Assembly (NCBI RefSeq): GCF_000980815.1
Contig: NZ_CP011311.1
Span: 788,571 to 852,570 of the forward strand
Length of the DNA stretch: 64,000 nucleotides
Source of the DNA: Corynebacterium camporealensis
GTDB taxonomy: Bacteria > Actinomycetota > Actinomycetes > Mycobacteriales > Mycobacteriaceae
Reading direction: 5' to 3'
Shown here one piece after another: positions 1-8,241 of this stretch. The notes under the pieces were generated by a model that saw nothing but the letters and a program-made list of their open reading frames with translations, was not told the origin of the DNA and made no database searches. Numbering within the stretch: the stretch's first letter is position 1; every line of letters starts with the position of its first letter. The position numbers were made by a program, and so were the translations under genes.

Positions 1-140
1 CGCGCGCCATCTCCGCCGACTGGCACCGCGGCGCCAGTTCTGTGAGGTCAAGCAAAGATTGGTGAAGAGCCACTTAGCTTCCTTCTCCCTGGGTTCGTGA
101 TTAACCGTTTAAGAGTATCAAATACATACCATCACCGAAG

Positions 141-261
141 CTATCCACAACCGCACGAGAACCCTGCCAAAATCCTCGAATTCCGGGAGTTATCCACAAC
201 CCTTTCGTTGACACGTCACCAAGATCGGCCAATTTTTCGCGAGATTTGGCAGTTATCCACA
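141..261 (+). promoter_or_regulatory. Cluster of three DnaA-box-like sequences
   Basis: The first 314 bases contain no gene. Two perfect DnaA boxes (TTATCCACA) lie at 190-198 and 253-261. A one-mismatch copy (CTATCCACA) lies at 141-149. All three have the same orientation and lie immediately upstream of the HNH gene. No dnaA, dnaN or replication gene is next to them, so I read them as DnaA binding or titration sites or a DnaA-controlled promoter rather than an origin. The left neighbour is outside the window. Confidence 0.55.
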
Positions 262-301
262 GGCTAAAAATTTTCTCTAGCGGGTCTTGACAATCTCGTC
301 A

Positions 302-307
302 TAGCGT
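302..307 (+). promoter_or_regulatory. Probable -10 hexamer, leaderless HNH gene
   Basis: TAGCGT lies exactly 7 nt before the ATG at 315. This is the spacing expected if transcription starts on the A of the start codon. The TTGACA at 287-292 is too close to act as its -35. Confidence 0.4.
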
Positions 308-314
308 TAGAGGC

Positions 315-1274
315 ATGAACAAATTAGATGCACTAGCCGAAGCGTATACCGCGCCTATGGAGACTCTCTCCGAGGTCGCGGCGCTGACTAATGCGCATCT
401 ACAGAATCTGGGGTTCCCGCGGAAGTTCTCCCGCGAGCTGCTCACGCTGTCCGATATTTACTTCGGCGAAACCCCCTACACCCAGCTCCAGGCCAAGTCC
501 CGCAATACCCCGCATGACCTCTCCACCTTGCTGGAGATGGAGAAGAAAGCCAGCCGGATAAAGAAGCACGTGGATCGCTACAAGTTCCGCATCGCGTGTG
601 CTGACGTACCAGCTAGCAAGATTGGGCAGGTGGCCAAGGAATTCATGGACCCACCGAAGCCCCCTGAGGACGGAACCGCTTTGACGCGTTCCAAGACGGA
701 CAAGTGGACCTACCGCCTCACTGGCGACTCTGAGCTGATTGCCCAGCTTCGCGATATGTTCCCCACCATCGAGTCCGTGAGAGAATTCCTCCGCAGCGGG
801 AAAGTGCAAGGAACTGGTGTGACCACCCATGTGGTCATCAACTTGGATGAGCTAGACAAGATTGTGGACGGCCAAGGCGATGACATTGTCCTCCAGATGA
901 CCAATGGCGCCAAGATCACCGGTGCTCAGCTCGTGCAGCAGATGTTCACCGACCACGGTTACGCCACCTTGATTCACCCCGTCGAGGGCCCGGTCAACTT
1001 GTATCGCACTCAAAGAACGGCAAGTTTCAAACAAAGAACCATGGCTAAGGCGGAAAACCCGGTCTGTCCGTGGATACATTGCCTCAAAGGTGCCGATGAA
1101 TGCCAAGTTCACCACATAGTGGCCTGGAAATACGGCGGCGAGACCAACCCATCGAATCTGACCACAGCGTGTGACCATCACAACGGAAGAAACGATGATG
1201 GAAACGAACGAAGAAACGGCAAACTGCTAAGAATCAGAGGCAAAGTCGAATGGGTCCCACCCTGGGCCTATTGA
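315..1274 (+). CDS. HNH endonuclease signature-containing protein (DUF222-like family)
   Basis: A 319-residue soluble protein whose last ~60 residues carry an HNH nuclease fold: a Cys-x-x-x-His-His core (CQVHHIVAW) followed by NPSNLTTACDHHNGRN. The N-terminal ~230 residues resemble the helical domain found in front of HNH motifs in the large actinobacterial DUF222/13E12 family. These proteins are common and often multicopy in corynebacteria, with no agreed cellular function, so DNA cleavage is inferred from the HNH motif only. The start is the ATG at 315, preceded by GAGG at very short spacing and a TANNNT element, so the mRNA may be leaderless. Three DnaA-box-like sequences precede it. A strong hairpin follows and separates it from the convergent ribosomal protein genes. 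Confidence 0.75.
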   Translation: MNKLDALAEAYTAPMETLSEVAALTNAHLQNLGFPRKFSRELLTLSDIYFGETPYTQLQAKSRNTPHDLSTLLEMEKKASRIKKHVDRYKFRIACADVPASKIGQVAKEFMDPPKPPEDGTALTRSKTDKWTYRLTGDSELIAQLRDMFPTIESVREFLRSGKVQGTGVTTHVVINLDELDKIVDGQGDDIVLQMTNGAKITGAQLVQQMFTDHGYATLIHPVEGPVNLYRTQRTASFKQRTMAKAENPVCPWIHCLKGADECQVHHIVAWKYGGETNPSNLTTACDHHNGRNDDGNERRNGKLLRIRGKVEWVPPWAY

Positions 1275-1358
1275 TGTAAGCCGACCCCACATGCAATACC
1301 TACCCCGACTCGTTCGGGTGCTGTGGTGTGTCTAAAACATGCCCGCATATAGAAAACA

Positions 1359-1396
1359 CCTCTGGCCGCCTCCCTAAGTAGGGAAGCGGCCAGAGG
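1359..1396. terminator. Bidirectional terminator between the HNH gene and rpsR
   Basis: An 11-bp perfect outer stem (1359-1369 with 1386-1396) encloses a second stem TCCCTA/TAGGGA (1371-1376 with 1379-1384). T-rich sequence follows on the plus side (TCTTTT) and also on the minus side (GTTTTC). It sits between convergent genes. Confidence 0.75.
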
Positions 1397-1460
1397 AATG
1401 GTCTTTTACCGTGTCACACTTGCCAGCGGCAAAAGTGCGCTGTTGAAACCCTGCTACTGA

Positions 1461-1712
1461 TTAGCGGGTGGTGAACGGCAGGAGAGCCATTTCGCGTGCG
1501 TTCTTGACTGCAGTAGCAACCTGACGCTGCTGCTGCGGGGTCAGACCGGTGACGCGACGGGAACGGATCTTGTGACGATCCGAGATGAACAGACGCAGAG
1601 TCTTGGTGTCCTTGTAGTCCACCTTCTCGATGCCCTCAGCCTTCAAAGGGTTCTTCTTCGGGCGACGGCTCTGCTCCATACGGAACTTCTTCTGGTTACG
1701 CTTGTTAGCCAT
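1461..1712 (-). CDS. 30S ribosomal protein S18, cysteine-free form
   Basis: This 83-residue protein has the S18 signature ([19 protein letters not shown], then [22 protein letters not shown]). S18 sits on the 30S platform and binds S6. The sequence contains no cysteine, so it belongs to the zinc-independent (C-minus) type. It is the last gene of the minus-strand cluster rpmB-rpmG-rpsN-rpsR, 15 nt after rpsN, with an AAAGGGGTAG Shine-Dalgarno before its ATG. In mycobacteria the corresponding C-minus set is Zur-controlled. Here I see no Zur-like palindrome in front of the cluster. Confidence 0.95.
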   Translation of the reverse strand: MANKRNQKKFRMEQSRRPKKNPLKAEGIEKVDYKDTKTLRLFISDRHKIRSRRVTGLTPQQQRQVATAVKNAREMALLPFTTR

Positions 1713-1727
1713 TGTGAAACTACCCCT

Positions 1728-2033
1728 TTACCAGCTGGACTTACGAACGCCGGGCAGCTCACCGCGGTGAGCCATGCCGCGCATACGGACACGGGACAGA
1801 CCGAACTTGCGGAGGTAACCGCGCGGACGGCCGTCAGCAGCGTCGCGGTTGCGAACGCGGGACGGGGAGGCATCGCGAGGCTGACGGTTCAGTTCGAACT
1901 GTGCATCCAAGCGGTCCTCGTCAGAGGTGTTCGGGTTCTTGATGATTGCCTTGAGCTCAGCGCGACGCTCCGCGTAGCGGGCGACGATTTCCTTGCGCTG
2001 CTCGTTCTTGGCGATCTTTGACTTCTTAGCCAT
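1728..2033 (-). CDS. 30S ribosomal protein S14, long zinc-independent form
   Basis: A 101-residue S14 of the long type, with the conserved C-terminal [27 protein letters not shown] region split around GYLRKFG. S14 is essential for assembly of the 30S head. The CxxC pairs of the short zinc-binding S14 are absent and the protein has no cysteine. It lies 3 nt after rpmG and 15 nt before rpsR in one operon, so co-translation is likely. Confidence 0.95.
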   Translation of the reverse strand: MAKKSKIAKNEQRKEIVARYAERRAELKAIIKNPNTSDEDRLDAQFELNRQPRDASPSRVRNRDAADGRPRGYLRKFGLSRVRMRGMAHRGELPGVRKSSW

Positions 2034-2036
2034 AAA

Positions 2037-2201
2037 TTATCGCTCCTCGCGGAATTCGACGTGCTTGCGGGCGACCGGATCGTACTTCTTCAGGGTGATG
2101 CGATCCGGGTTGTTGCGCTTGTTCTTACGGGTCACGTAGGTGAAACCAGTGCCCGCAGTGGACTTCAGCTTGATGATTGGACGGATGTCATTACGTGCCA
2201 T
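2037..2201 (-). CDS. 50S ribosomal protein L33, cysteine-free form
   Basis: A 54-residue protein beginning [19 protein letters not shown] and ending EFREER, a standard L33. It has no cysteines, so it is the zinc-independent paralog. It was found by reading between rpsN and rpmB. Its ATG is 2 nt after the rpmB stop codon and its stop is 3 nt before the rpsN start, which fits tight translational coupling in the rpmB-rpmG-rpsN-rpsR operon. Confidence 0.93.
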   Translation of the reverse strand: MARNDIRPIIKLKSTAGTGFTYVTRKNKRNNPDRITLKKYDPVARKHVEFREER

Positions 2202-2203
2202 CT

Positions 2204-2440
2204 TTAGATCTTCTCCCCACGTGCGCGAATCTTGGCAACGACGGACTCAATGCCGTCACGGTCGATGATCTTCATGCCCTTGGTGGAAACGTTAAGGGTG
2301 ATGGTCCGGCCCTCAGAGGGCAGGAAGTAGCGACGACGCTGCACGTTGGGGTTCCAACGGCGCGAAGTGCGGCGGTGCGAGTGCGAGACCTGCTTGCCGA
2401 ATTCCGGCTTGCGGCCCGTTACCTGGCAAATAGCCGACAT
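2204..2440 (-). CDS. 50S ribosomal protein L28
   Basis: A 78-residue L28 ([20 protein letters not shown], then [16 protein letters not shown]). It has a single cysteine, so it lacks the four-cysteine zinc site and is of the zinc-independent type. It is the first gene of the minus-strand ribosomal operon. The start is supported by AGGAGAAAGAAG just upstream. The promoter must lie in the 380-bp space shared with the divergent rpmE-rpmF pair. Confidence 0.95.
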   Translation of the reverse strand: MSAICQVTGRKPEFGKQVSHSHRRTSRRWNPNVQRRRYFLPSEGRTITLNVSTKGMKIIDRDGIESVVAKIRARGEKI

Positions 2441-2821
2441 GGGTCTTCTTTCTCCTAGCCGCCCACATCATGGCTACTGACCGCTAACCGCTGCGAAGAA
2501 AAGTGTGAGGTTTCGCAGTGCTCGAGTGTGAGGATGAGCAGGTTGTTTAGCAGTCAAACACCAGTAGACGGGGCGTTATTCGTACATTTTGACAACAGCA
2601 AGGGGAAATCTTACATCCGTACCCACGATTTTCCTAATCGCCGACTCCAACCGGGCTGCGGAACGATTTTTAAAACCAGACCTGCATCTGTATGATTTAT
2701 CGAGTTGTTGACTCGCCTTACGCGCGGTTCAGCTTAAATGTAAGTGTAATCCCAACTCGGGCACGATCTTCGACAGTATTCGAGCGAAGAACCGACCCGT
2801 TACAAACCTGAGGGAAGATAT
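2441..2821. other. Divergent intergenic region between rpmB and rpmE
   Basis: No open reading frame here looks real. It must hold promoters in both directions. For the plus side, TATGAT at 2691-2696 is a good -10 candidate for rpmE. I looked for a Zur-type AT-rich palindrome, because all six flanking ribosomal proteins are zinc-free, and found none that is convincing. I see no riboswitch-like structure. Confidence 0.4.
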
Positions 2822-3091
2822 ATGAAGAAGGATATCCACCCGGATTACCACCCAGTGGTATTCCAGGATGCTGGCACTGGCCACAAGTTCCTGACCAAGT
2901 CCACCGCCTCCTCCGACCGCACCGTTGAGTGGGAAGATGGCAACGAGTACCCGCTGATCGTCGTTGACGTGACCTCGGAGTCTCACCCGTTCTGGACCGG
3001 CGCACAGCGCGTTATGGATACCGCAGGTCGTGTCGAGCGCTTCAACCAGCGCTTCGGTGGCATGGCTCGCCGCAAGAAGAAGAACGCGTAA
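2822..3091 (+). CDS. 50S ribosomal protein L31, type B
   Basis: An 89-residue L31 of type B ([16 protein letters not shown], then [28 protein letters not shown]). It has no CxxC pair and no cysteine at all, so it is the zinc-independent form. It is preceded by GAGGGAAG and is the first gene of the rpmE-rpmF pair, divergent from the rpmB operon. Confidence 0.95.
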   Translation: MKKDIHPDYHPVVFQDAGTGHKFLTKSTASSDRTVEWEDGNEYPLIVVDVTSESHPFWTGAQRVMDTAGRVERFNQRFGGMARRKKKNA

Positions 3092-3106
3092 GGAGGAAAG
3101 TAGAAA

Positions 3107-3280
3107 ATGGCAACTCCTAAGTTTAAGAAGTCCCGCGCGAACACCCACTCCCGTCGTTCCCAGTGGAAGGCTGACAATGTCGCCCTCCAGGAGGTCACCA
3201 TCGACGGCCAGACCGTTCGTATCCCGCGCCGTCTCGTCAAGGCCGCTAAGCTCGGCCTGGTTGACGTAGAGCAGTTCTAA
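3107..3280 (+). CDS. 50S ribosomal protein L32, cysteine-free
   Basis: A 57-residue protein ([20 protein letters not shown]), a clear L32. The usual C-terminal zinc ribbon cysteines are missing, so this is again a zinc-free version. An AAGGAGG Shine-Dalgarno overlaps the end of rpmE (stop at 3091). The gene is followed by a strong terminator. Confidence 0.93.
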   Translation: MATPKFKKSRANTHSRRSQWKADNVALQEVTIDGQTVRIPRRLVKAAKLGLVDVEQF

Positions 3281-3305
3281 GCTCTTCAAGCGCACCTTAC
3301 AATTT

Positions 3306-3337
3306 GCCTGCCCGGTTCTTACCGGAGCAGGCTTTTT
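3306..3337 (+). terminator. Rho-independent terminator after rpmF
   Basis: GCCTGC (3306-3311) pairs with GCAGGC (3327-3332), with an inner CCGG/CCGG pair, followed immediately by a run of T. It separates the ribosomal pair from mprA. Confidence 0.85.
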
Positions 3338-3405
3338 GTGTTTTTACCGACAAATAAGTGCTGAGTGTTTCCTTTATATAACTGTGACAGGTAATATCTT
3401 CAGCT

Positions 3406-4104
3406 ATGAAAATCCTTGTGGTCGACGATGAGCAGGCGGTCCGTGAATCGCTGCGCCGTTCCCTGCAATTCAACGGCTATGACGTGCTGTTAGCTAGCGA
3501 CGGCGTCGAGGCCGTCGAAGCTGCTCGCACCGAAAATCCGATGCTAATGATCCTCGATGTCCGTATGCCTAATATGGACGGACTCGAAGTATGCCGCACT
3601 CTGCGCAGCGAGGGCTGGGATCACCCGATCCTGGTGCTGACTGCTGCCGATGGTGTCGCCGACCGTGTCGCTGGTCTTGACGCCGGCGCCGATGACTACC
3701 TGCCTAAGCCCTTCGCCCTCGAAGAGCTGCTCGCCCGCGTGCGTTCCCTGGTCCGCCGCGCCGCAGCCACCCCGATTGTGGCGACCCCGCAGCGCGAGGT
3801 CGAGTTCACCTTCTCTAATCTCTACCTCAACTCCGAAACCCGCGAGGTCCGCCGCGGCGGAAGGCTCATCAACCTCACCCGCACCGAGTTCTCTCTGCTC
3901 AACCTGCTCATGGAGAACCCGCGCAAGGTATTAGAGCGCAACAAGATCCTCGAAGAGGTCTGGGGCTACGATTTCCCAACCTCCGGTAACGCACTCGAGG
4001 TCTACATCGGCTACCTGCGCAAGAAGACCGAAGCTAACGGCGAAGAGCGCCTCATCCATACCGTGCGCGGTATCGGCTACGTGCTGCGGGAGAGCGAAGC
4101 ATGA
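3406..4104 (+). CDS. Response regulator MprA, OmpR/PhoB family
   Basis: A 232-residue two-component regulator. An N-terminal receiver domain carries the acidic pocket DDE, the phospho-acceptor Asp in [11 protein letters not shown], and the KPF lysine. A C-terminal winged helix ([20 protein letters not shown], then VYIGYLRKK) binds DNA. Order and overlap with the kinase and pepD match M. tuberculosis mprA-mprB-pepD and the C. glutamicum cgtR2-cgtS2 locus, an envelope-stress system. A TAATAT element sits 8 nt before the ATG without a clear Shine-Dalgarno, so the transcript may be leaderless. It overlaps mprB by 4 nt (ATGA). Confidence 0.92.
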   Translation: MKILVVDDEQAVRESLRRSLQFNGYDVLLASDGVEAVEAARTENPMLMILDVRMPNMDGLEVCRTLRSEGWDHPILVLTAADGVADRVAGLDAGADDYLPKPFALEELLARVRSLVRRAAATPIVATPQREVEFTFSNLYLNSETREVRRGGRLINLTRTEFSLLNLLMENPRKVLERNKILEEVWGYDFPTSGNALEVYIGYLRKKTEANGEERLIHTVRGIGYVLRESEA

Positions 4105-5558
4105 TGTTGCGGAAGCCCGTGGATCCCACCGAGGCTTCCGCACTTTCCGATTCCACCGGCCCTGTCATCCGGCTTAACCCGGAAAGTAGAGGCGGCTGGC
4201 CCTCGCACATCCCACTGCGCTGGCGGCTATCGTTGGCCACTGGCTCCGTCGTGGCCATTGCTGTCGCCCTGGTGAGCTTAGCGACGTTCTGGCTCGTCTC
4301 CTGGTCACTCACCGCCGAAGTCGACGAGGAACTCAGCGACAAAGCCACCGTTCTCATTCAGAAATCCGCCGATCCCGCCTACGTCGAGGACATCGACGAA
4401 GAGATCGAGCGTTTCAAAATTTATAACCCCGACACCCGCGTTTCCATCGCGCCACCGTCGTCGACCTTTACCTACGGTGACACCATTGCTGTTGGCGGGC
4501 AATTTACTCGCGATGGCTACTACGAAACCGCAACGCACAGCAGCGGGGGAGAGCGGGTCGTCGCCAAGCGTTATGACGTCGACGGCACTCAAGTAGTCCT
4601 CGCCCGTGACATGCAGAACCACCAACAGCTGGTCACACTCTTAGGCACCATGCTGTTTTTCGTCGTGGCATTCGGCGTCATCTTGGAGATCTTGTCCGGC
4701 ATGGTCGTGGCCAAGACCGGCATGCAACCCCTGGCTCGCCTGCGCCGCGCAGCCAACTACATCGCAGAAACCGGCGACCTGCGTCCCATCGAGGTCCAAA
4801 ACGACGACGAGCTAGGCCAACTTACCGACTCCTTTAACCACATGCTCGCCGCCTTGCAGGAATCGCGTACCCGCCAAGCGCAGTTCGTCGCCGATGCCGG
4901 CCACGAGCTCAAAACCCCGCTGACATCCATGCGCACCAACATTGAGCTACTCATGATGCTCAACAAGGCCGGACCCAACGCCGCGATTTCGCAAGAGGAC
5001 ATGGACGATCTGGAACAAGACGTCATGAAACAGATGCAGGAACTGTCCACCTTGATTGGCGACCTGGTCGACCTCGCCCGCGAGGATGCCGCCGAGAAAG
5101 AACCCGAGTGGATGGACCTCGAAGACGTCCTGGATACCTCTCTGACGCGTGTGCGCCGGCGCCGCATGGACATCCACTTCGATGTCGATACTGAGCCCTG
5201 GTTCGTCAAAGGCGATCCCTTTGCCCTTGGCCGCGCCACTCTCAACATGCTGGACAATGCCGTCAAGTGGTCCCCGGCCGACGGCACGGTGCGCGTGACG
5301 ATGCACCCGCTTTCCGATGCCCAAGTCCGCCTCCGCATCGACGACTCCGGCCCCGGCATCCCCGATGCCGATAAGGTGCGCGTCTTTGAGCGCTTCTACC
5401 GCGCCCCAGAATCGCGATCCATGCCGGGATCCGGATTGGGCCTGGCGATTGTCAAAGCGGTCGTCGATAGGCACGAAGGCACGATTGTGATTAAGGATGC
5501 GCCTGGTGGAGGCACCCGTTTTGAGGTCATCCTGCCGGGCAAAGCAGCCGCAGACTAG
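4101..5558 (+). CDS. Sensor histidine kinase MprB
   Basis: A 485-residue membrane kinase. TM1 spans ~43-67, an extracytoplasmic sensor ~70-177 and TM2 ~178-205, followed by HAMP (~207-255). The dimerisation domain has the phospho-accepting His268 in [12 protein letters not shown]. The ATPase domain carries the N box ([11 protein letters not shown]), DDSGPGIP, the F box VFERFYR and GSGLGLAI. It would phosphorylate MprA in response to envelope stress, as its mycobacterial relative does to misfolded extracytoplasmic protein. The start overlaps the mprA stop. The 40-residue cytoplasmic N-terminus is proline/serine rich. Confidence 0.92.
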   Translation: MMLRKPVDPTEASALSDSTGPVIRLNPESRGGWPSHIPLRWRLSLATGSVVAIAVALVSLATFWLVSWSLTAEVDEELSDKATVLIQKSADPAYVEDIDEEIERFKIYNPDTRVSIAPPSSTFTYGDTIAVGGQFTRDGYYETATHSSGGERVVAKRYDVDGTQVVLARDMQNHQQLVTLLGTMLFFVVAFGVILEILSGMVVAKTGMQPLARLRRAANYIAETGDLRPIEVQNDDELGQLTDSFNHMLAALQESRTRQAQFVADAGHELKTPLTSMRTNIELLMMLNKAGPNAAISQEDMDDLEQDVMKQMQELSTLIGDLVDLAREDAAEKEPEWMDLEDVLDTSLTRVRRRRMDIHFDVDTEPWFVKGDPFALGRATLNMLDNAVKWSPADGTVRVTMHPLSDAQVRLRIDDSGPGIPDADKVRVFERFYRAPESRSMPGSGLGLAIVKAVVDRHEGTIVIKDAPGGGTRFEVILPGKAAAD

Positions 5559-5619
5559 CCAGCTCAACCTACACAGCAACCTTTCAGAGTTGCTCCAGCA
5601 CAGGGCAAGTCATCATTGG

Positions 5620-5625
5620 CATAAT
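5620..5625 (+). promoter_or_regulatory. Probable -10 hexamer of the pepD promoter
   Basis: CATAAT lies 7 nt before the pepD ATG with no Shine-Dalgarno, which suggests a leaderless pepD transcript separate from mprAB. Confidence 0.4.
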
Positions 5626-5632
5626 TCTGGGC

Positions 5633-6820
5633 ATGGAAAACAGTACGTGGCCAAATCCCCAGTCGCAGGGCTGGAACCAACCCCGTTCGGATGCTCCTTA
5701 CGCATCTGAACCCACACCCACCCCTACGCCAACCAAAGAAAAGAAGAAGGTCGGCCTGGGTACCGCGCTGGCCATGATGTTGGTTGCTTCCGTCGCAGCA
5801 GGCGGTGTCACTGGTGCAGTCGTCGGTGGCGGCAATGGCGGCTCGGACACTGCAACCGTCAACGAAGTGCTCAACCAGCCGGTGAAAAACTCTACCGGCC
5901 AGGAACCACAAGAGGGTTCTGTGGAGGCCGTTGCAGCGAAGGTGCTGCCGGCTGTGGTCTCGATTGAGGCTGCCTCCTACACTTCTTCTGCAACCGGTTC
6001 GGGCTCCATCATTTCCCCAGACGGCTACGTGTTGACTAACCACCACGTGGTCGCCGGTGCCGAAGACGGCGGCCAGCTACGCGTGACGATGAACGACGGT
6101 CAAAAGCACGAAGCCGACTTCGTTGCCTCGGATGCCAACACCGATACCGCGGTCATCAAGATTCGCGACGTCCAGGACCTACCGTACCTGCAGTTCGGTG
6201 ACTCCACTGAGGTCGCAGTCGGCCAGGAAGTCGTCGCTGTGGGCTCCCCGCTGGGCCTGAACGCCACGGTGACCTCCGGCATCGTCTCGGCTAAGAACCG
6301 CCCGGTCCGCGCGGCCCAGGATGGCGGTGAGTCCTCGCTTATCGATGCCATCCAGACCGACGCCGCCGTCAACCCCGGCAACTCCGGTGGTCCGCTGGTG
6401 GACATGGAAGGCAACCTGGTCGGCATGAACTCCATGATTGCTTCGCTCTCGCAGGGCGGCACGGAGGCCGGTTCGATTGGTTTGGGCTTTGCCATCCCGT
6501 CGAATTTTGCCAAGCGCATGGCAGACCAATTAATCAACAGCGGCGAGGTATCCCACCCGACTTTGGGCGTGCAGGTCGATGCCCGCAACCGCGGCAATGG
6601 CGCCACCATCGTGCGCGTGGAGCCGGGCAGCCCCGCCGAAGATGCCGGCCTGAAGGCCGGGGAAGTGGTCACCCGTGTCAACGATCGTTTGATTGAAAAT
6701 GCTGACGCGTTGATTGCCGCTGCACGTTCGCAGGATTTCGGTGCAACGGTCACCCTCGAAGTCTCTGACGAAGACGGAAATAATCCCAGAACGGTAGAGG
6801 TAAGGCTGTCCGGAGAGTAG
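5633..6820 (+). CDS. Membrane-anchored HtrA-type serine protease (PepD-like)
   Basis: A 395-residue protein. A ~40-residue cytoplasmic tail rich in proline leads into a signal-anchor helix (~41-65). A trypsin-like domain follows with the triad His (LTNHHVVAG), Asp (NTDTAVIKI) and Ser (NPGNSGGPL), and then one C-terminal PDZ domain (~300-390). This is the DegP/HtrA layout. In M. tuberculosis the orthologous PepD, encoded after mprAB, degrades misfolded cell-wall proteins and feeds back on MprB; I infer the same here. The ATG at 5633 lies 74 nt after mprB and has its own -10-like element. Confidence 0.92.
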   Translation: MENSTWPNPQSQGWNQPRSDAPYASEPTPTPTPTKEKKKVGLGTALAMMLVASVAAGGVTGAVVGGGNGGSDTATVNEVLNQPVKNSTGQEPQEGSVEAVAAKVLPAVVSIEAASYTSSATGSGSIISPDGYVLTNHHVVAGAEDGGQLRVTMNDGQKHEADFVASDANTDTAVIKIRDVQDLPYLQFGDSTEVAVGQEVVAVGSPLGLNATVTSGIVSAKNRPVRAAQDGGESSLIDAIQTDAAVNPGNSGGPLVDMEGNLVGMNSMIASLSQGGTEAGSIGLGFAIPSNFAKRMADQLINSGEVSHPTLGVQVDARNRGNGATIVRVEPGSPAEDAGLKAGEVVTRVNDRLIENADALIAAARSQDFGATVTLEVSDEDGNNPRTVEVRLSGE

Positions 6821-6852
6821 ATTACTGGGCAAGACGCGCTATAAGGAGCACT

Positions 6853-7428
6853 ATGACTGAGAAACTTGACCTGGATTCTTCTGGCCTGCGCGAGATGGCA
6901 GAGCCTGACGATGCATTCCTACTCGCCAGCGAGAAAGAAGACAAAGGCCAGGCCCTGCGCCGGGCGCTCGTGGTGGTCTCGACTGACCACCCGACCGACG
7001 AAATTGCGGACACCTCGCGCCTGGTAGGTGAACTACTCAGCGAGGCCGGATTTACCGTCGATGGTTCGGTGGTGGTGCGTTCGAAGAAGTCGAAGATTCG
7101 CCAAGCAATTGAGACCGCCGTTGTCGGTGGTGTGGACTTAGTACTCACCGTCGGCGGCACCGGTGTCGGCCCGCGCGATAAGACCCCCGAGGCAACCCGT
7201 GCGGTATTAGACCAAATGGTGCCGGGTATCGCGCAGGCGATTCGCTCCTCCGGTCAGGCTTGTGGTGCGCTCGATGCGTGCACCTCGCGCGGTATTTCCG
7301 GCGTTTCTGGCCAAACGGTTGTGGTGAACCTGGCGAACTCGCGTGCGGCAGTCCGCGATGGCCTGGCCACCCTGACCCCGCTGGTGCATCATCTGCTCGA
7401 CCAGCTGCAGAAGTACAGTGTCCAGTAA
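6853..7428 (+). CDS. MoaB/Mog-family molybdopterin adenylyltransferase-like protein
   Basis: 191 residues; the MoaB/Mog fold begins near residue 37 (ALVVVSTDHPTDEIADTS) and includes the molybdopterin-binding loop LTVGGTGVGPRDKTPEAT. Family members adenylylate molybdopterin or act as its scaffold. The ~35-residue N-terminal extension is acidic. The start at 6853 has AAGGAG 8 nt upstream. It sits after pepD exactly as moaB2 does in M. tuberculosis, where its link to Mo cofactor is presumed but not shown. It overlaps the next small gene by 11 nt. Confidence 0.85.
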   Translation: MTEKLDLDSSGLREMAEPDDAFLLASEKEDKGQALRRALVVVSTDHPTDEIADTSRLVGELLSEAGFTVDGSVVVRSKKSKIRQAIETAVVGGVDLVLTVGGTGVGPRDKTPEATRAVLDQMVPGIAQAIRSSGQACGALDACTSRGISGVSGQTVVVNLANSRAAVRDGLATLTPLVHHLLDQLQKYSVQ

Positions 7429-7645
7429 CCCGTCTAGTAACCGCCGCACCAAGCGTCGGCGCGCCACGCGTAAGGCAGACGTCGACTACGACCGCACTGC
7501 CGATAGGCCGCCTTTCGTCTCGGCCTTCGACGATCCTTCCGACGCCGGTCGCACCGTCACGCTTGACGACGACGCCCCAGACGACAAAGAAGGCGTGGAC
7601 TTCTACAAAGAAGAAATGCCCCCGCACTATGGCAAGGGGCAGTGA
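7418..7645 (+). CDS. Small conserved hypothetical protein
   Basis: 75 residues, starting at a GTG inside the end of the moaB-like gene. The first third is strongly basic (RRTKRRRATRK); the rest is acidic and ends in EEMPPHYGKGQ. It has no membrane segment and no recognisable domain. The translational overlap with the MoaB-like gene argues that it is real and co-expressed. I do not recognise a function. Confidence 0.6.
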   Translation: MSSNPSSNRRTKRRRATRKADVDYDRTADRPPFVSAFDDPSDAGRTVTLDDDAPDDKEGVDFYKEEMPPHYGKGQ

Positions 7646-7681
7646 CGCTACTTCTTAGCGTCCAGCGAGAGCGGCTGGCGT

Positions 7682-8182
7682 TTAGGCGCGGTGGCGGCCA
7701 GCGGACTCGCCGTCGGTGGTGGCTGGCTTCTCAGCCTCGGCGGCCTCGGTTGCTTGGGCCAGCTTGGCATCGACGTCAGAGGAGACCTCGCCGTTCTGGG
7801 CCTGCAGCAGGTCGCGGATTTCGGCCAGCAGGTCCTCGGTGGTCGGGGCGGAGCTTTCCGGCTCGACACCCATGCGGCGCTTGGCCAGGTCGTTGGCCTT
7901 GTTGATCGGGGTAATGATCAGGAAATAGATGACAGCTGCGACGATGAGGAAGTTCAGCGCAGCGGAGATGATGGCGCCGAAGTCAATCAGCGTGTTGGGG
8001 TTGTCGGTCAGCTGCGGGCCAAAGCCCGGCACCTCGGCGGAGCCGAAGACGTTGAGAATCGGCTGAATTAGGTTGTCGGTCACGGCGGTGACGATAGAGG
8101 TGAATGCAGCACCGATGATCACCGCGACGGCGAGCTCCACCACATTGCCGCGCAGGATGAAATCCTTAAAGCCCTTAAGCAT
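7682..8182 (-). CDS. Large-conductance mechanosensitive channel MscL
   Basis: A 166-residue MscL. The N-terminal amphipathic helix and TM1 contain the pore motif GNVVELAVAVIIGAAF. TM2 follows (ISAALNFLIVAAVIYFLII), and then the cytoplasmic helix (DLLAEIRDLL). It opens under hypo-osmotic shock to release solutes, which fits with the osmolyte importer betP 10 kb away. It is ~30 residues longer than the common 135-residue form because of an acidic Ala/Glu-rich tail. An AAAGGTGTAG sequence precedes the ATG. The locus matches mscL in the M. tuberculosis order. Confidence 0.95.
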   Translation of the reverse strand: MLKGFKDFILRGNVVELAVAVIIGAAFTSIVTAVTDNLIQPILNVFGSAEVPGFGPQLTDNPNTLIDFGAIISAALNFLIVAAVIYFLIITPINKANDLAKRRMGVEPESSAPTTEDLLAEIRDLLQAQNGEVSSDVDAKLAQATEAAEAEKPATTDGESAGRHRA

Positions 8183-8241
8183 GGTCTACACCTTTCCAAA
8201 TTGATAGCTCAGGAAAGCATAGCCGCAGGACAGACAAACTG

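Noticed and set aside
287..292. TTGACA as the -35 of the HNH gene
   Set aside because: It is only 9 bp from the likely -10 (TAGCGT) and 22 bp from the ATG, so no -10 fits at 16-18 bp spacing.
1..314. Replication origin
   Set aside because: Three DnaA-box-like sequences are present, but there is no dnaA, dnaN, recF or clear AT-rich unwinding element, and the surrounding gene order is that of a non-origin region in related genomes.
2441..2821. Zur box between the ribosomal operons
   Set aside because: I searched both strands for an AT-rich palindrome of the TGAAAAT/ATTTTCA type and saw only scattered half-matches.
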